Below, piece by piece: positions 56,901 through 64,000 of a stretch of 64,000 nt of DNA. Every line of letters starts with the position of its first letter. Position 1 is the stretch's first letter. Origin of the DNA: Geoalkalibacter subterraneus (GTDB taxonomy: Bacteria > Desulfobacterota > Desulfuromonadia > Desulfuromonadales > Geoalkalibacteraceae); assembly GCF_000827125.1 (NCBI RefSeq), contig NZ_CP010311.1:1054001-1118000 (forward strand). Reading direction: 5' to 3'. A program made the position numbers and the translations under genes. The notes beneath the pieces are model-generated. The model was not told the origin of the DNA, ran no database searches, and saw only the letters and a program-made list of their open reading frames with translations.

Positions 56901-57658
56901 ATGCCAATACTGGTGCTTTGGATGTCGGGCGCAAGATTTTTTATCGCCCTTCGGTGACCTTCGATCGCGTTAAAATCCAGGAGGGCGATCAGGTGGTAAA
57001 TCGTATTCGGCCGATCCTGTATTTTGGAACGGGGGATCGCTCACATCCCCTCAATACTGCGGTAACCGATCGGCTCTACAAAGTCGTAGACAAAGGGCAG
57101 GCGACAGCTGATGCCATCAACCATACGGATTTGATGGATGTTACAGGGAACGAACTCCAACTGGCCGACACGACTCCGGACCAGGCGCAGGCCATCCTTG
57201 ATGGAATGAACGATGCGAACAATTATGGATGGTATATTGACCTGGAAGATGACGGAGAAAAAGCACTGGCGGGAACGGTGGTGTTCAACAATATCGCTTT
57301 ATATACCACCTATACTCCCAACAATCTGATCGCGCCGGATCCATGCAACCCCAACCATCTCGGTACTGCCCGGGTTTACGGCGTCAATGCCAAAACCGGT
57401 GAAGCGATTCTCAACTGGGATCCCGACAATGACGGTGAAAATACCGATGGGAATGAACGCGCTGAAAACACGGATGGATATGTTCTGCGCAAAGCCGACC
57501 GTGTCAAAACCATCGGGCAGGGGATTCCTTCAGGGATTGTCACCCTGATCGATGCCAGCGGTCAGGCGACCCTTATGATCAGTTCGAGCAACCGTGTCAA
57601 CACCATCGAAGGGATGGGTGCTCGGCTTATCAACCCGGTTTACTGGATGCAATGGTAA
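53909..57658 (+). CDS. pilY1: PilY1-like protein, copy 2, with degenerate MIDAS
   Basis: A 1249-residue exported PilY1 paralogue (signal peptide 1-25, TWA|GSD). The site equivalent to the metal-binding DxSxS reads DNSKA (Asp53, Ser55, Ala57), so the von Willebrand-like domain has probably lost metal binding. The C-terminal propeller and the calcium-loop sequence DVNADGYAD (near 957-965) are kept. It follows pilX copy 2 with an overlapping TGATG. Copy 1 and copy 2 share IGETWSQP-like and GAGYDNNEDLR-type motifs in the propeller. It may be a structural alternate tip protein rather than an integrin-like adhesin. Confidence 0.9.
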   Translation: MVMVRRLFFVFTATFCLVTAAITWAGSDTYLGDTAIYTGDPAKVKPNILFIIDNSKATLNKAAGQEYFFDADSPYPDPDTGVQGSPWDIYEGDNQGNFTALLLSNDSVVESGGEVVNFNNLATFSNCPDVVAHDLVAYGTYTADGTAERPIIKANQNKCVTAPKGSVYALNNYIYYTKTPPDTPVVEVDGEHYKLLAEHTSTESNKPGFGDEWQDYWAVTDFEGAADAWAVAIEYSLGGDALNQREIMYNALEQVLKSTYHLANFGAMIYGANNKGGTIIQDVTDFGSDSTDSNNNKIPDVIEDFLAALPGPGENDGPAAITAGPQRPQSEALYDAGAYLGADWTPITETSSIPADLAIDCNTHVIFLTNGLSNSEGDPKLAANIGDADNNIEITYRGTVYPDVDDEGVYGLGVHYLDDVAFKLWNEYEVATHMILAFQKQDGLIVRAAVNGKGEFHNVFNANELVAALQGLIFRMVLEENTSFVAPVVPASTTNRTLSSDRVYLGLFKPQQGKPWLGNLKKYKVNDQNELEDINSDSATEEDGDFITATNSFWGVNNAGDIMALSNSDNGGLATRPASSGDGGLIDAGGAAGTMLARKLAGEDRKVVTYLGPSTSLNHTDNKIDTANLTAENTGIADSEERDDLIAYLLGDLDLFDHDDDGIIDEPRPWLMGDILHSRPVVFHYQDFDADKEQICYQSDPSGNRSYIFVGSNEGMIHAIRDCDGSEAWAFIPPNLLPKLKHLQDPAHQYMVDSSPTLYVHDHNENGKIEEGDLVLMVIGQGRGGGSNRLLEDDSRGAYTVLDVTDPEAPVFLWDIDNTLGAFSEIGETWSQPRLTKVKVNDGGTEKTKVVAFVGAGYDNNEDLRWGATQTFPASTDDTTDLNGISAGSANVTSSNGAAPHNPKGRGLYAFEVATLNKNINGQYVPSVPSEPTLIWAYTPTENSDLTFSFPTDLAVLDVNADGYADTIYAGDTGGRMWRFKLAGNNPATDWTGNIIFNANTGALDVGRKIFYRPSVTFDRVKIQEGDQVVNRIRPILYFGTGDRSHPLNTAVTDRLYKVVDKGQATADAINHTDLMDVTGNELQLADTTPDQAQAILDGMNDANNYGWYIDLEDDGEKALAGTVVFNNIALYTTYTPNNLIAPDPCNPNHLGTARVYGVNAKTGEAILNWDPDNDGENTDGNERAENTDGYVLRKADRVKTIGQGIPSGIVTLIDASGQATLMISSSNRVNTIEGMGARLINPVYWMQW

Positions 57659-57694
57659 AGCAGGAAAACTGAACAAGGACAACAGCGGTAAGGG

Positions 57695-57723
57695 GTAGGG
57701 GCGCAGCATGCTGCGCCCCTGCG
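57695..57723. repeat. REP-like hairpin between convergent genes
   Basis: GGGGCGCAGCATGCTGCGCCCC (in two arms GGGGCGCAGC / GCTGCGCCCC) preceded by GTA is a perfect hairpin like the one at 42194. It has no T run but may limit read-through between pilY1 copy 2 and the convergent YkgJ-type gene. Confidence 0.7.
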
Positions 57724-58128
57724 TTATCCTGCCCTCCAGAACCGCCGCCAAACCTCCCGGATACTCCCCGTTCCGAACTGTGCCGGCAGGCGACAGCGCA
57801 TCTCTCCTTCCACCAGCGTCTCAAATTCAGGGATCAATGCCCTGCACTGCTCCGGCCTGTCCTCAGGTGGCAGCCGACAGCCGTGTGCCCCCAGATGAAC
57901 GCAGCCCCATGGGGCGAATCGCGGAGTAGGGATCGGTACGCCCCGCACATCGCGCAACTCCATACCAAGAAAGGGCAGGGTGAAGCGCAACTGTTCGGGA
58001 GTGACTCTCTCCCCGCCGAAATAGCGCCTGACAAACCCCTCCGGGTCAGAGTAAACTCCCGGATGCCCTTGGCAGCACAAACCACGACACTGGCGGCAGA
58101 TCTGCGGATCGCTGGGGAAATCACCCAT
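57724..58128 (-). CDS. YkgJ-type cysteine-cluster protein
   Basis: A 134-residue protein with the CxxC-x3-CC pattern (CRQCRGLCCQG, about 11-21) and further cysteines in WGCVHLGAHGCRLPPEDRPEQCR (about 75-97). This is the layout of the YkgJ/zinc- or iron-chelating domain family, which probably binds a metal or Fe-S cluster; its role is unknown. Confidence 0.8.
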   Translation of the reverse strand: MGDFPSDPQICRQCRGLCCQGHPGVYSDPEGFVRRYFGGERVTPEQLRFTLPFLGMELRDVRGVPIPTPRFAPWGCVHLGAHGCRLPPEDRPEQCRALIPEFETLVEGEMRCRLPAQFGTGSIREVWRRFWRAG

Positions 58129-58161
58129 GTAGCCCTCCCGGCTTCGACCTTCTGTTTGATT

Positions 58162-59175
58162 TTACAGTTTTTTTATAACCTGAACGATGTCATCTGCAAA
58201 AATCTGGTGGTATTTTTCTCCCGTGTAAGCCCCTTCACGCAATGGCTGACCAAAACCGGCATCCCCAAGCAGTGGTTTGATTTTTTTTGCGGTCACCCGC
58301 CATTGGGAGGCAAGAACCAAAGGCTCTTGGTTGATCAAGCCCGGGTTGGATATCTCTATCCAAAGAATCTCAAGAGCCCGGAACAATGCAATGGACTTGA
58401 CCCATGGAGTCGGCCCTTGAGGCCGCAGCAACTGGTCGAGGATTCCAGGCGTCAAGGCATAGAATTTTTCGCGAGCATCGCTGCGCACCTGTATTGCGCC
58501 GGAATGAACCATTTCCGCCAGTATGTTTTGCGTTGAGCGCGGGCCGAAGCCCGTCACTTTTGCGATTTGTGACGGATGCATTTCGTCTGTCGAGCCGAGT
58601 ACGCTGAGAATTTCACAGCGGTGGCTCACACCAAACAAAGCTCGCAAGCGAAGCAGTAACGGCGGCATGCCGTTGCGTGGGAAAGGTCTGGAGAGCTTTC
58701 TTCTCTGATATGGGGGGCGTAACAGCCCATGGCGGCGAAAGATTTCGTCGCATTCTTTTGGAGCCGGCAGAGGGTTTCCGTTTTGCTGGAAAAAGAGAGG
58801 TTCTTCCTCCTCGCAGACGTATTTTGTTGCTAGTTTCTTCCATTTAAGGGCGACTGCAGTTTTTTGCCCCAGTATTTCGGCGACGGAGCTGAGCGCTGGT
58901 CCACATTGGAATTCGAATTTTTGGGTAATGTTCTGGAGTCGCTGTATGTTCAGGAAATCTCCGTTGAGTTCAAGCCAGTCCATGACCTGGTCGAATAAAC
59001 GGGGGTCGTAGCGGGCAACCGTTAATGTGAGCAGAAGGAGTGCTTCCGGATCGACAACTTTTGTTTCCTCCGAACTGCCGTATCCGGAAACTCCGATCGC
59101 CGTCCATTGACGCCACAGAAAGTCGAGGAGCTTTTCCAGTACAATCTGTTTAAATTCTCTCAACGAGGTGCTCAT
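58162..59175 (-). CDS. Winged-helix protein, second gene of an NTase module
   Basis: A 337-residue protein without signal peptide. A winged-helix DNA-binding domain lies at about 180-252 (LSVLGSTDEMHPSQIAKVTGF, then STQNILAEMVHSGAI, then KFYALTP), flanked by helical regions of no known family. It overlaps the end of the nucleotidyltransferase gene by 26 bp. In AbiE systems a winged-helix protein is the antitoxin and autorepressor of an NTase toxin, so that role is plausible, but this protein is larger and gene order is reversed. ATG 59175 has GGGAG 7 nt upstream; the TTG at 59181 is too close. The region looks more AT-rich than its neighbours. Confidence 0.7.
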   Translation of the reverse strand: MSTSLREFKQIVLEKLLDFLWRQWTAIGVSGYGSSEETKVVDPEALLLLTLTVARYDPRLFDQVMDWLELNGDFLNIQRLQNITQKFEFQCGPALSSVAEILGQKTAVALKWKKLATKYVCEEEEPLFFQQNGNPLPAPKECDEIFRRHGLLRPPYQRRKLSRPFPRNGMPPLLLRLRALFGVSHRCEILSVLGSTDEMHPSQIAKVTGFGPRSTQNILAEMVHSGAIQVRSDAREKFYALTPGILDQLLRPQGPTPWVKSIALFRALEILWIEISNPGLINQEPLVLASQWRVTAKKIKPLLGDAGFGQPLREGAYTGEKYHQIFADDIVQVIKKL

Positions 59176-59749
59176 ATCCAAACTCCCTGAAAAACATCAT
59201 GAGGCCTTCCAGGTAGCCCTGAGAAGGATCGTGTGTCCGGGTCCATGCTGCTGCATCGAGCAACTCCGTATCTGTCGGTTTGAGCGCCTGAAGATCGGCC
59301 GCATGGTAACTGCCGAATTGATCTACTGCTGCATAGAGCTTAAAGAAAATCTGATCTCTTCGCCCGATAAAAGCAACGGTTAATTTGTCCCCGAATCTGG
59401 TCCACTCCAGACGGTCAATGAATCCTTGAGGGAGCCCGAGACGAAAGAGTCCGCCTTCTCCCTGGCTTGGTCCATTATTCAACCAGTCTTCTGGAAGATT
59501 CAGGTCTTCGGCCACCTGCAGTGCTTCTTGAATCAAAGGAGGCGGCAGAGGTGCAGGATCGATCAGACAACCCTGATCATCGGCTAAAGCGACGACATCG
59601 ACATCTTTGGTGACCCTGTGAACAAGACCGGTGGCGATTAAAGCTGTCCCGCCGCAAACTACGAGATTGTAGTTTGGCGCGTTACTGATGGCGAGTCGCC
59701 GGTCCAGCAGATACAACGCACGAGAAAATTGTTCATATTGGTACGACAT
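59150..59749 (-). CDS. AbiEii/DUF6036-like nucleotidyltransferase
   Basis: A 199-residue protein of the nucleotidyltransferase superfamily. The fold signature GGTALIATGLVHRVTKDVDVV has the GG pair (33-34), then Asp49 and Asp51 as metal ligands. It resembles DUF6036/AbiEii-type NTases, several of which are toxins that modify tRNA 3' ends. No other domain is visible. Its promoter and an inverted-repeat operator lie directly upstream and an AGGGGG box precedes the ATG. With the winged-helix gene it forms a compact two-gene cassette between housekeeping genes. Confidence 0.72.
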   Translation of the reverse strand: MSYQYEQFSRALYLLDRRLAISNAPNYNLVVCGGTALIATGLVHRVTKDVDVVALADDQGCLIDPAPLPPPLIQEALQVAEDLNLPEDWLNNGPSQGEGGLFRLGLPQGFIDRLEWTRFGDKLTVAFIGRRDQIFFKLYAAVDQFGSYHAADLQALKPTDTELLDAAAWTRTHDPSQGYLEGLMMFFREFGYEHLVERI

Positions 59750-59760
59750 TGATCCCCCTT

Positions 59761-59804
59761 GTTCGCTTTGCGCGAACTATAGAATGCATTATTGGGTTTT
59801 TCAA
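59761..59804 (-). promoter_or_regulatory. Promoter and operator of the NTase/winged-helix module
   Basis: On the minus strand TTGAAA (59804-59799), a 17-bp spacer and TATAGT (59781-59776) form a strong promoter. It is immediately followed by the perfect inverted repeat GTTCGCGCAAAGCGAAC (59777-59761), which overlaps the start of transcription as an autorepressor site would. Confidence 0.75.
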
Positions 59805-59904
59805 GAAATTTCCTCTCTCCCTTTCCCAAAAACAAACACTTGATCCAATCTGAGTGTCCGTTTAGGATGAGACTTCCGAAAATTTCCTCTCAAGGAGACT
59901 TCCG

Positions 59905-61254
59905 ATGGCTAAAATCGCTCCCTTTCGGGCGCTGCGGTACAACGCCGAAAAAATTGCTGATCTCAATAACGTCATGGCGCCCCCCTACGATGTGATTTCC
60001 CCGGCGCTTCAGGGCGAACTCTACCAGCGCGATCCCCACAACGTGGTTCGCCTGATCCTGGGCAAAACTGACGAAAAGGATACCGAGGCCGACAATCGCT
60101 ACACCCGCGCGGCGCAGGATTTTTCTCAATGGCGGCAGGAAGAGGTTCTGACGCGGGATGCCGAGCCGTCCATCTATCTTTACGACCAGGAGTACCCGCT
60201 GGAGAACGGGGAGGTCGTGGTTCGCCAGGGATTTATGGCCCTGACCCGCATCGAGGACTTCTCCTCCGGCATGGTCAAGCCGCATGAAAAGACCCTCTCC
60301 GGGCCGAAAACGGACCGCCTCAATCTCACCCGCGCCTGCGGCGCCAATTTCAGCCCCATCTTCTCTATTTACAGTGATCCCTGCTGCGCGCTTGAATCCC
60401 TCAGCCGCAAGGAGCGCGAACGCGCACCCGACGTGGCGGTGACCGATGATGATGGCGTCAAGCACCGCCTGTGGCAGCTGTCCGACCCGGATCAGATCGC
60501 TAAAATCCGCAGCCTGATCGACAACAAGCCGCTGTTTATCGCCGACGGACATCACCGCTACGAGACCGCGATCAACTATCGCAATGAAATGCGCGAAAAG
60601 CACCCGGATTACAGCGGCAAAGAGCTTTTCAACTACGTGCTGATGTATTTCTCCAACATGGATGACAAGGGCATGCTCATCTTTCCCACCCATCGCCTGG
60701 TGCACGGTCTGCAATCGTTCAACCTTCCCGAACTGCTCGATGGACTTAAAACTTATTTCGAGGTCGAGGCGGCCGATTTCAACCCACTGGATACCACCGA
60801 GCGCCGCCGGGTTCGTGAGCGGTTGCAGGAAAAAGGCAAGCAGGCCCATGCGCTGGCGCTTTTTTCCGGCGGCGGCAAGGTCTATTACCTGACCCTGCGC
60901 GATGAGAGCATTATGGATGAATTTTTCGACGAGAAAAGCCCCAAGGCTCTCCGTACCCTGGATGTTTCGATTCTGCACCGGCTGATCTTTGAAAAGCTGC
61001 TGGGGATTGACCCGGAAGCGCAGGAAAAACAGACCAATCTCAAGTACGTCAAAAACTTCGATGAACCTTTTGAGTCCGTTGTGTCGGGGGAATTCCAGGC
61101 TGCTTTTCTGATGAATCCGCCGCGCATGTCCGAAGTTCGCGACGTGGCCAATGCCGGGGAAAAGATGCCGCAGAAATCGACCTATTTCTACCCCAAGCTG
61201 TTGACCGGCCTGGTAATCAATCCCATTGAAGAAGATGAAACGATTACCGAATAA
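59905..61254 (+). CDS. DUF1015 family protein
   Basis: A 449-residue cytoplasmic protein of the DUF1015 family, found in many bacteria but without an established reaction. Recognisable conserved parts are FRALRYN (near 8), APPYDVIS (near 27), the RIEDFSSGMVKPHEKTL stretch near 115-131, and IADGHHRYETA (near 212-222). The conserved histidines and acids suggest an enzyme. AAGGAG precedes the ATG. A hairpin follows the stop. Confidence 0.88.
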   Translation: MAKIAPFRALRYNAEKIADLNNVMAPPYDVISPALQGELYQRDPHNVVRLILGKTDEKDTEADNRYTRAAQDFSQWRQEEVLTRDAEPSIYLYDQEYPLENGEVVVRQGFMALTRIEDFSSGMVKPHEKTLSGPKTDRLNLTRACGANFSPIFSIYSDPCCALESLSRKERERAPDVAVTDDDGVKHRLWQLSDPDQIAKIRSLIDNKPLFIADGHHRYETAINYRNEMREKHPDYSGKELFNYVLMYFSNMDDKGMLIFPTHRLVHGLQSFNLPELLDGLKTYFEVEAADFNPLDTTERRRVRERLQEKGKQAHALALFSGGGKVYYLTLRDESIMDEFFDEKSPKALRTLDVSILHRLIFEKLLGIDPEAQEKQTNLKYVKNFDEPFESVVSGEFQAAFLMNPPRMSEVRDVANAGEKMPQKSTYFYPKLLTGLVINPIEEDETITE

Positions 61255-61279
61255 AGACCTCTCTGGTATTCTGTATAAA

Positions 61280-61311
61280 AAACCCCGGCATGGATCTCTC
61301 CACCGGGGTTT
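61280..61311 (+). terminator. Hairpin after the DUF1015 gene, possible terminator
   Basis: AAACCCCGG and CCGGGGTTT form a perfect stem around a 14-nt loop, but only three T follow, so termination may be partial and rnr may be read through. Confidence 0.5.
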
Positions 61312-61347
61312 CACCGTTCCCTTCATTTAAGGTCGGAGAAGGTCGTT

Positions 61348-63531
61348 ATGAAAGTCACCGCACAGGAAGTCATTGATTTTTTCTCGGGTCGTGCTCGTCT
61401 GCCCCTTACGCCCGCAGAAATCGCCAGGCAGCTCGATGTGCCCAAGGGCGAGCGCAAGAAGCTTATGGCTCTTCTGGACGACCTTGTAGCCCAGAGCGCT
61501 TTGGTGCAGCTCAAAGGGCGGCGTTACGCCCTACCGCGCAAGGTCAGCCTGGTGACCGGCACGATCAGCATCCACCGTGACGGCTACGGTTTTGTGACGC
61601 CGGAGGCCGAGGAGGATGAAGAGCGGCGCAAGGATATCTTCATCCCCGCTCGTTTCGCCCGCGAGGCCATGCACGGCGACCAGGTTCTGGTCCGGGTGGA
61701 GCGCGGCGCCCGCACCGGCAAGCCTGAAGGGCGCATCGTGCGGGTTGTCAATCGCGCCCATCACACCGTGGTCGGGCGCTTTGAGCAGAGCCGCAAAATG
61801 GCGTACCTGATCCCCTCCGATCCGCGTCTGACCCAGGATGTCTTCATCCCCCGTGCCGCGCGGGGCAAGGCGAAGACCGGTCAGATCGTGGTGGCCCGCA
61901 TCGATTCCTTCCCCAGCAAGAACCGTAACCCTGAAGGAACGGTGATCGAGGTGCTGGGCGAGGCCGGCGATCCGGAAGTCGAAGTGATGACCATCATCCA
62001 TCAGCATGGCCTGCCGCATCGCTTTCCTGCATCGGTGCTGGCGGCGGCGCAGGAGATTCCGGACCAGGTCTCGCCGGAGGAGTTTGGCGGGCGCGAGGAT
62101 CTGCGCGAGTTGATCACCATGACTATCGACGGTGAAACGGCCAAGGATTTCGATGACGCTGTTTCGGTGCGCGATGAGGGGGGAGGGCGGGTCCGCCTGT
62201 GGGTTTCCATCGCCGACGTGGGACATTACGTCAAACCGGGCAGCGAAATCGACCACGAAGCCTATGAACGCGGCACCAGCGTCTATTTCCCCGGCCGCTG
62301 CATCCCCATGCTGCCGGAAAAGCTCAGCAACGGCATCTGCTCCCTCAACCCGGATGTTGAACGTCTTGCGATGACGGCGGAGATGCTTTTCGACGGGTCC
62401 GGCAACCGCATTGAAAGCCGTTTCTATCCCTCCGTGATCCGCAGCGATGCCCGCCTGACCTACACCGAGGTGCGCGCCGTTCTGGAGGAGAACGGCTCTG
62501 AGGTCCTCAAGCGACATCCCGGCATCGAAGGGCCGCTTGCAATCATGAAGGTTCTTGCGCGGCGTCTGATGGACCGGCGCCGCAAACGCGGCAGCATCGA
62601 CTTCGACCTGCCCGAAGCGGAGATCATTCTCGATCTGCAGGGGCGCATCGAGGATATCGTGCGCAGCGAGCGACATTTCGCCCATCGCTTGATCGAGGAG
62701 TTCATGCTGGCGGCCAACGAAGCCGTGGCGGGCTATCTCAGCGAGCGCGAACTGCCGCTTCTGTATCGCGTCCATGAAACGCCCGATCTTGAAAAATTGA
62801 AAAACTTTCAGGAGTTTGTGCGCCATTTCGGATTTGATCTCAGCCTGCGCGACGAGAAGGTTTCGCCGCGCGATCTGCAGAAAGTTCTCGACGCGGTGGA
62901 AGGGCGCCCTGAAGAGCGCATGATCAACCAGGTTCTGCTGCGCTGTATGAAGCAGGCCCGCTACGCACCTGAAAACGTCGGTCATTTCGGCCTGGCCGCC
63001 GACGATTACTGCCATTTCACCTCCCCGATCCGTCGCTATCCCGATCTTGTCGTGCATCGCATCCTGCGCGATGCCCTGGCGCCCGGCGGCCTCAGCGAGA
63101 AAAAGCGCGGCAAGCTCGAGCGCAACCTGCCGCGCATCGGCGAGCAGACGTCCGCCCGCGAGCGCAGAGCCATGGAAGCCGAACGCGACATCGTCGATCT
63201 GAAGAAATGCCAGTTCATGGTTCAGCATACCGGCGACAGTTTCGAGGGGATCATTTCAGGCGTGCAGGCGTTCGGGTTCTTCGTTGAGCTCAAGGAGTTC
63301 TTTGTGGAGGGGCTGGTTCATGTGTCTTCCCTGCACGATGATTTCTACCATTTTGAAGAAGAGATCCACCGCCTGTTGGGCGAAAACCACCGGCGCGTCT
63401 ACCAGATCGGTTCCGAGGTGCGGGTGCGCGTCGAGCATGTGGACCTGGAGCGCCGTCAGATCGACTTTGTTCTGGATGCAGACGCGACTAAGGACGCGGA
63501 CGCTGCGGACGATGATAAACCCTCCTCATAA
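61348..63531 (+). CDS. rnr: Ribonuclease R
   Basis: A 727-residue 3'-to-5' exoribonuclease that degrades structured RNA and helps in RNA quality control. It has an N-terminal winged helix (about 1-65), two cold-shock domains (about 66-230), the RNB catalytic domain (about 250-580, with DGETAKDFDDAVSV holding the metal-binding aspartates) and a C-terminal S1 domain (from about 630). The usual lysine-rich tail of long RNase R forms is replaced by an acidic end (DADATKDADAADDD). An 'AAGGTCGGAGAAGG' stretch before the ATG is the ribosome-binding region. Confidence 0.96.
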   Translation: MKVTAQEVIDFFSGRARLPLTPAEIARQLDVPKGERKKLMALLDDLVAQSALVQLKGRRYALPRKVSLVTGTISIHRDGYGFVTPEAEEDEERRKDIFIPARFAREAMHGDQVLVRVERGARTGKPEGRIVRVVNRAHHTVVGRFEQSRKMAYLIPSDPRLTQDVFIPRAARGKAKTGQIVVARIDSFPSKNRNPEGTVIEVLGEAGDPEVEVMTIIHQHGLPHRFPASVLAAAQEIPDQVSPEEFGGREDLRELITMTIDGETAKDFDDAVSVRDEGGGRVRLWVSIADVGHYVKPGSEIDHEAYERGTSVYFPGRCIPMLPEKLSNGICSLNPDVERLAMTAEMLFDGSGNRIESRFYPSVIRSDARLTYTEVRAVLEENGSEVLKRHPGIEGPLAIMKVLARRLMDRRRKRGSIDFDLPEAEIILDLQGRIEDIVRSERHFAHRLIEEFMLAANEAVAGYLSERELPLLYRVHETPDLEKLKNFQEFVRHFGFDLSLRDEKVSPRDLQKVLDAVEGRPEERMINQVLLRCMKQARYAPENVGHFGLAADDYCHFTSPIRRYPDLVVHRILRDALAPGGLSEKKRGKLERNLPRIGEQTSARERRAMEAERDIVDLKKCQFMVQHTGDSFEGIISGVQAFGFFVELKEFFVEGLVHVSSLHDDFYHFEEEIHRLLGENHRRVYQIGSEVRVRVEHVDLERRQIDFVLDADATKDADAADDDKPSS

Positions 63532-63546
63532 CAACGGCTGTTCACG

Positions 63547-64000
63547 ATGAAGACCATTACTGATTTGTCCCGCATTAAAGAGCCGTTCCCCAACGCTGTG
63601 GTGACTCTTGGCAATTTCGACGGCGTTCACCTTGGGCACCGGGAAATTTTCCATCATGTGATCGATAAGGCGCGCGAAGCCGACGGGACCGCGATTGTAT
63701 TCAGTTTCCATCCGCATCCTCTCAAGGTTCTTGATCCCCGGCGGGAGTTGAAACTGCTCAACACCTACGACGAGAAAGTACGCCTGGTCGCCGCATCCGG
63801 GGTTGATGTGCTGATCTGCCCGACCTTCACCAGGGAATTCGCGGCCATGCGCCCGGAGCAGTTTGTTCATGACATCCTGGTTGAACGCATCGGTGCGCGC
63901 CGCATCGTGGTCGGCTACGATTACCGTTTCGGCCGTGGGCGACAGGGAGACGCGGATTTTCTTGAACAGCTCGGGTGTCGGCTCGGCTTCGAGGTGGATG
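63547..64000 (+). CDS. ribF: Bifunctional riboflavin kinase/FAD synthetase, N-terminal part (partial)
   Basis: The first 151 codons of RibF run off the right edge. The FAD synthetase (nucleotidyltransferase) motifs are visible: TLGNFDGVHLGHREI (near 20-34), FSFHPHPLKVL (near 55) and GYDYRFGRGRQGD (near 123-135). The full protein makes FMN and then FAD. It starts 15 bp after rnr, so the two are probably co-transcribed. Confidence 0.95.
   Translation, partial: MKTITDLSRIKEPFPNAVVTLGNFDGVHLGHREIFHHVIDKAREADGTAIVFSFHPHPLKVLDPRRELKLLNTYDEKVRLVAASGVDVLICPTFTREFAAMRPEQFVHDILVERIGARRIVVGYDYRFGRGRQGDADFLEQLGCRLGFEVD

Noticed and set aside
59890-61326. 478-codon open frame antisense to the DUF1015 gene
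   Set aside because: A shadow frame; the plus-strand protein is clearly a conserved family.
61531-63228. 565-codon open frame antisense to rnr
   Set aside because: A codon-bias shadow of RNase R; no family resemblance.

Overview
The window reads as chromosome from an acetate-oxidising, metal-respiring member of the Desulfuromonadales/Geobacterales (Desulfuromonadota, formerly Deltaproteobacteria). The reasons are the gene content: a near-complete TCA block with a four-subunit ferredoxin-dependent 2-oxoglutarate oxidoreductase, monomeric NADP isocitrate dehydrogenase and AcnB; a giant multihaem c-type cytochrome; sigma-54 response regulators; and two minor-pilin/PilY1 clusters. The species cannot be named from this sequence alone. 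Both window ends cut genes (an unidentified 3' end at the left, ribF at the right).

Layout. 1-6.3 kb: gene tail, zinc-dependent phospholipase C-like protein, family 4 uracil-DNA glycosylase, DUF3135-like protein, sigma-54 response regulator, then an NfeD-type membrane protease and a slipin separated by a 111-bp hairpin element. 6.6-19.5 kb: pyruvate carboxylase, a secreted beta-sandwich protein, ComEC, a receiver/GGDEF diguanylate cyclase, hisS, aspS and a LysM lipoprotein. 20-29.6 kb: icd, mdh, korDABC and acnB. The icd, mdh and acnB promoters share one palindrome (GTATAC-T/A-GTATAC type) placed on the -10 region, so they look like one regulon.

29.7-35.4 kb (minus strand): a 1834-residue cytochrome with about 75 CxxCH motifs by hand count and a C-terminal carbohydrate-binding-like domain. 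It is followed by an 18-codon ORF with a strong ribosome-binding site. 35.8-42 kb: a ceramidase-like membrane protein, the agmatine-to-putrescine pair aguA/aguB, a DedA-PAP2 fusion whose phosphatase motifs are lost, a lipoprotein, an MFS transporter and a ferredoxin.

42.3-57.7 kb: a histidine kinase/sigma-54 regulator pair, then two tandem clusters of minor pilins and PilY1 (pilV-pilW-pilX-small protein-pilY1-fimT and pilV-pilW-pilX-pilY1). Each cluster is preceded by a good -24/-12 promoter and by the same palindromic upstream site, which suggests control by an adjacent NtrC-type activator. The second PilY1 has a degenerate MIDAS motif. 57.7-64 kb: a YkgJ-type cysteine-cluster protein, a two-gene nucleotidyltransferase/winged-helix module that resembles an AbiE-type toxin-antitoxin pair with its own promoter and operator, a DUF1015 protein, RNase R and the start of ribF.

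The strongest leads are the 75-haem cytochrome with its peptide ORF, the NTase/winged-helix module, the TCA operator set and the paired sigma-54 pilin promoters. No tRNA, rRNA, CRISPR array, insertion sequence or prophage was recognised.
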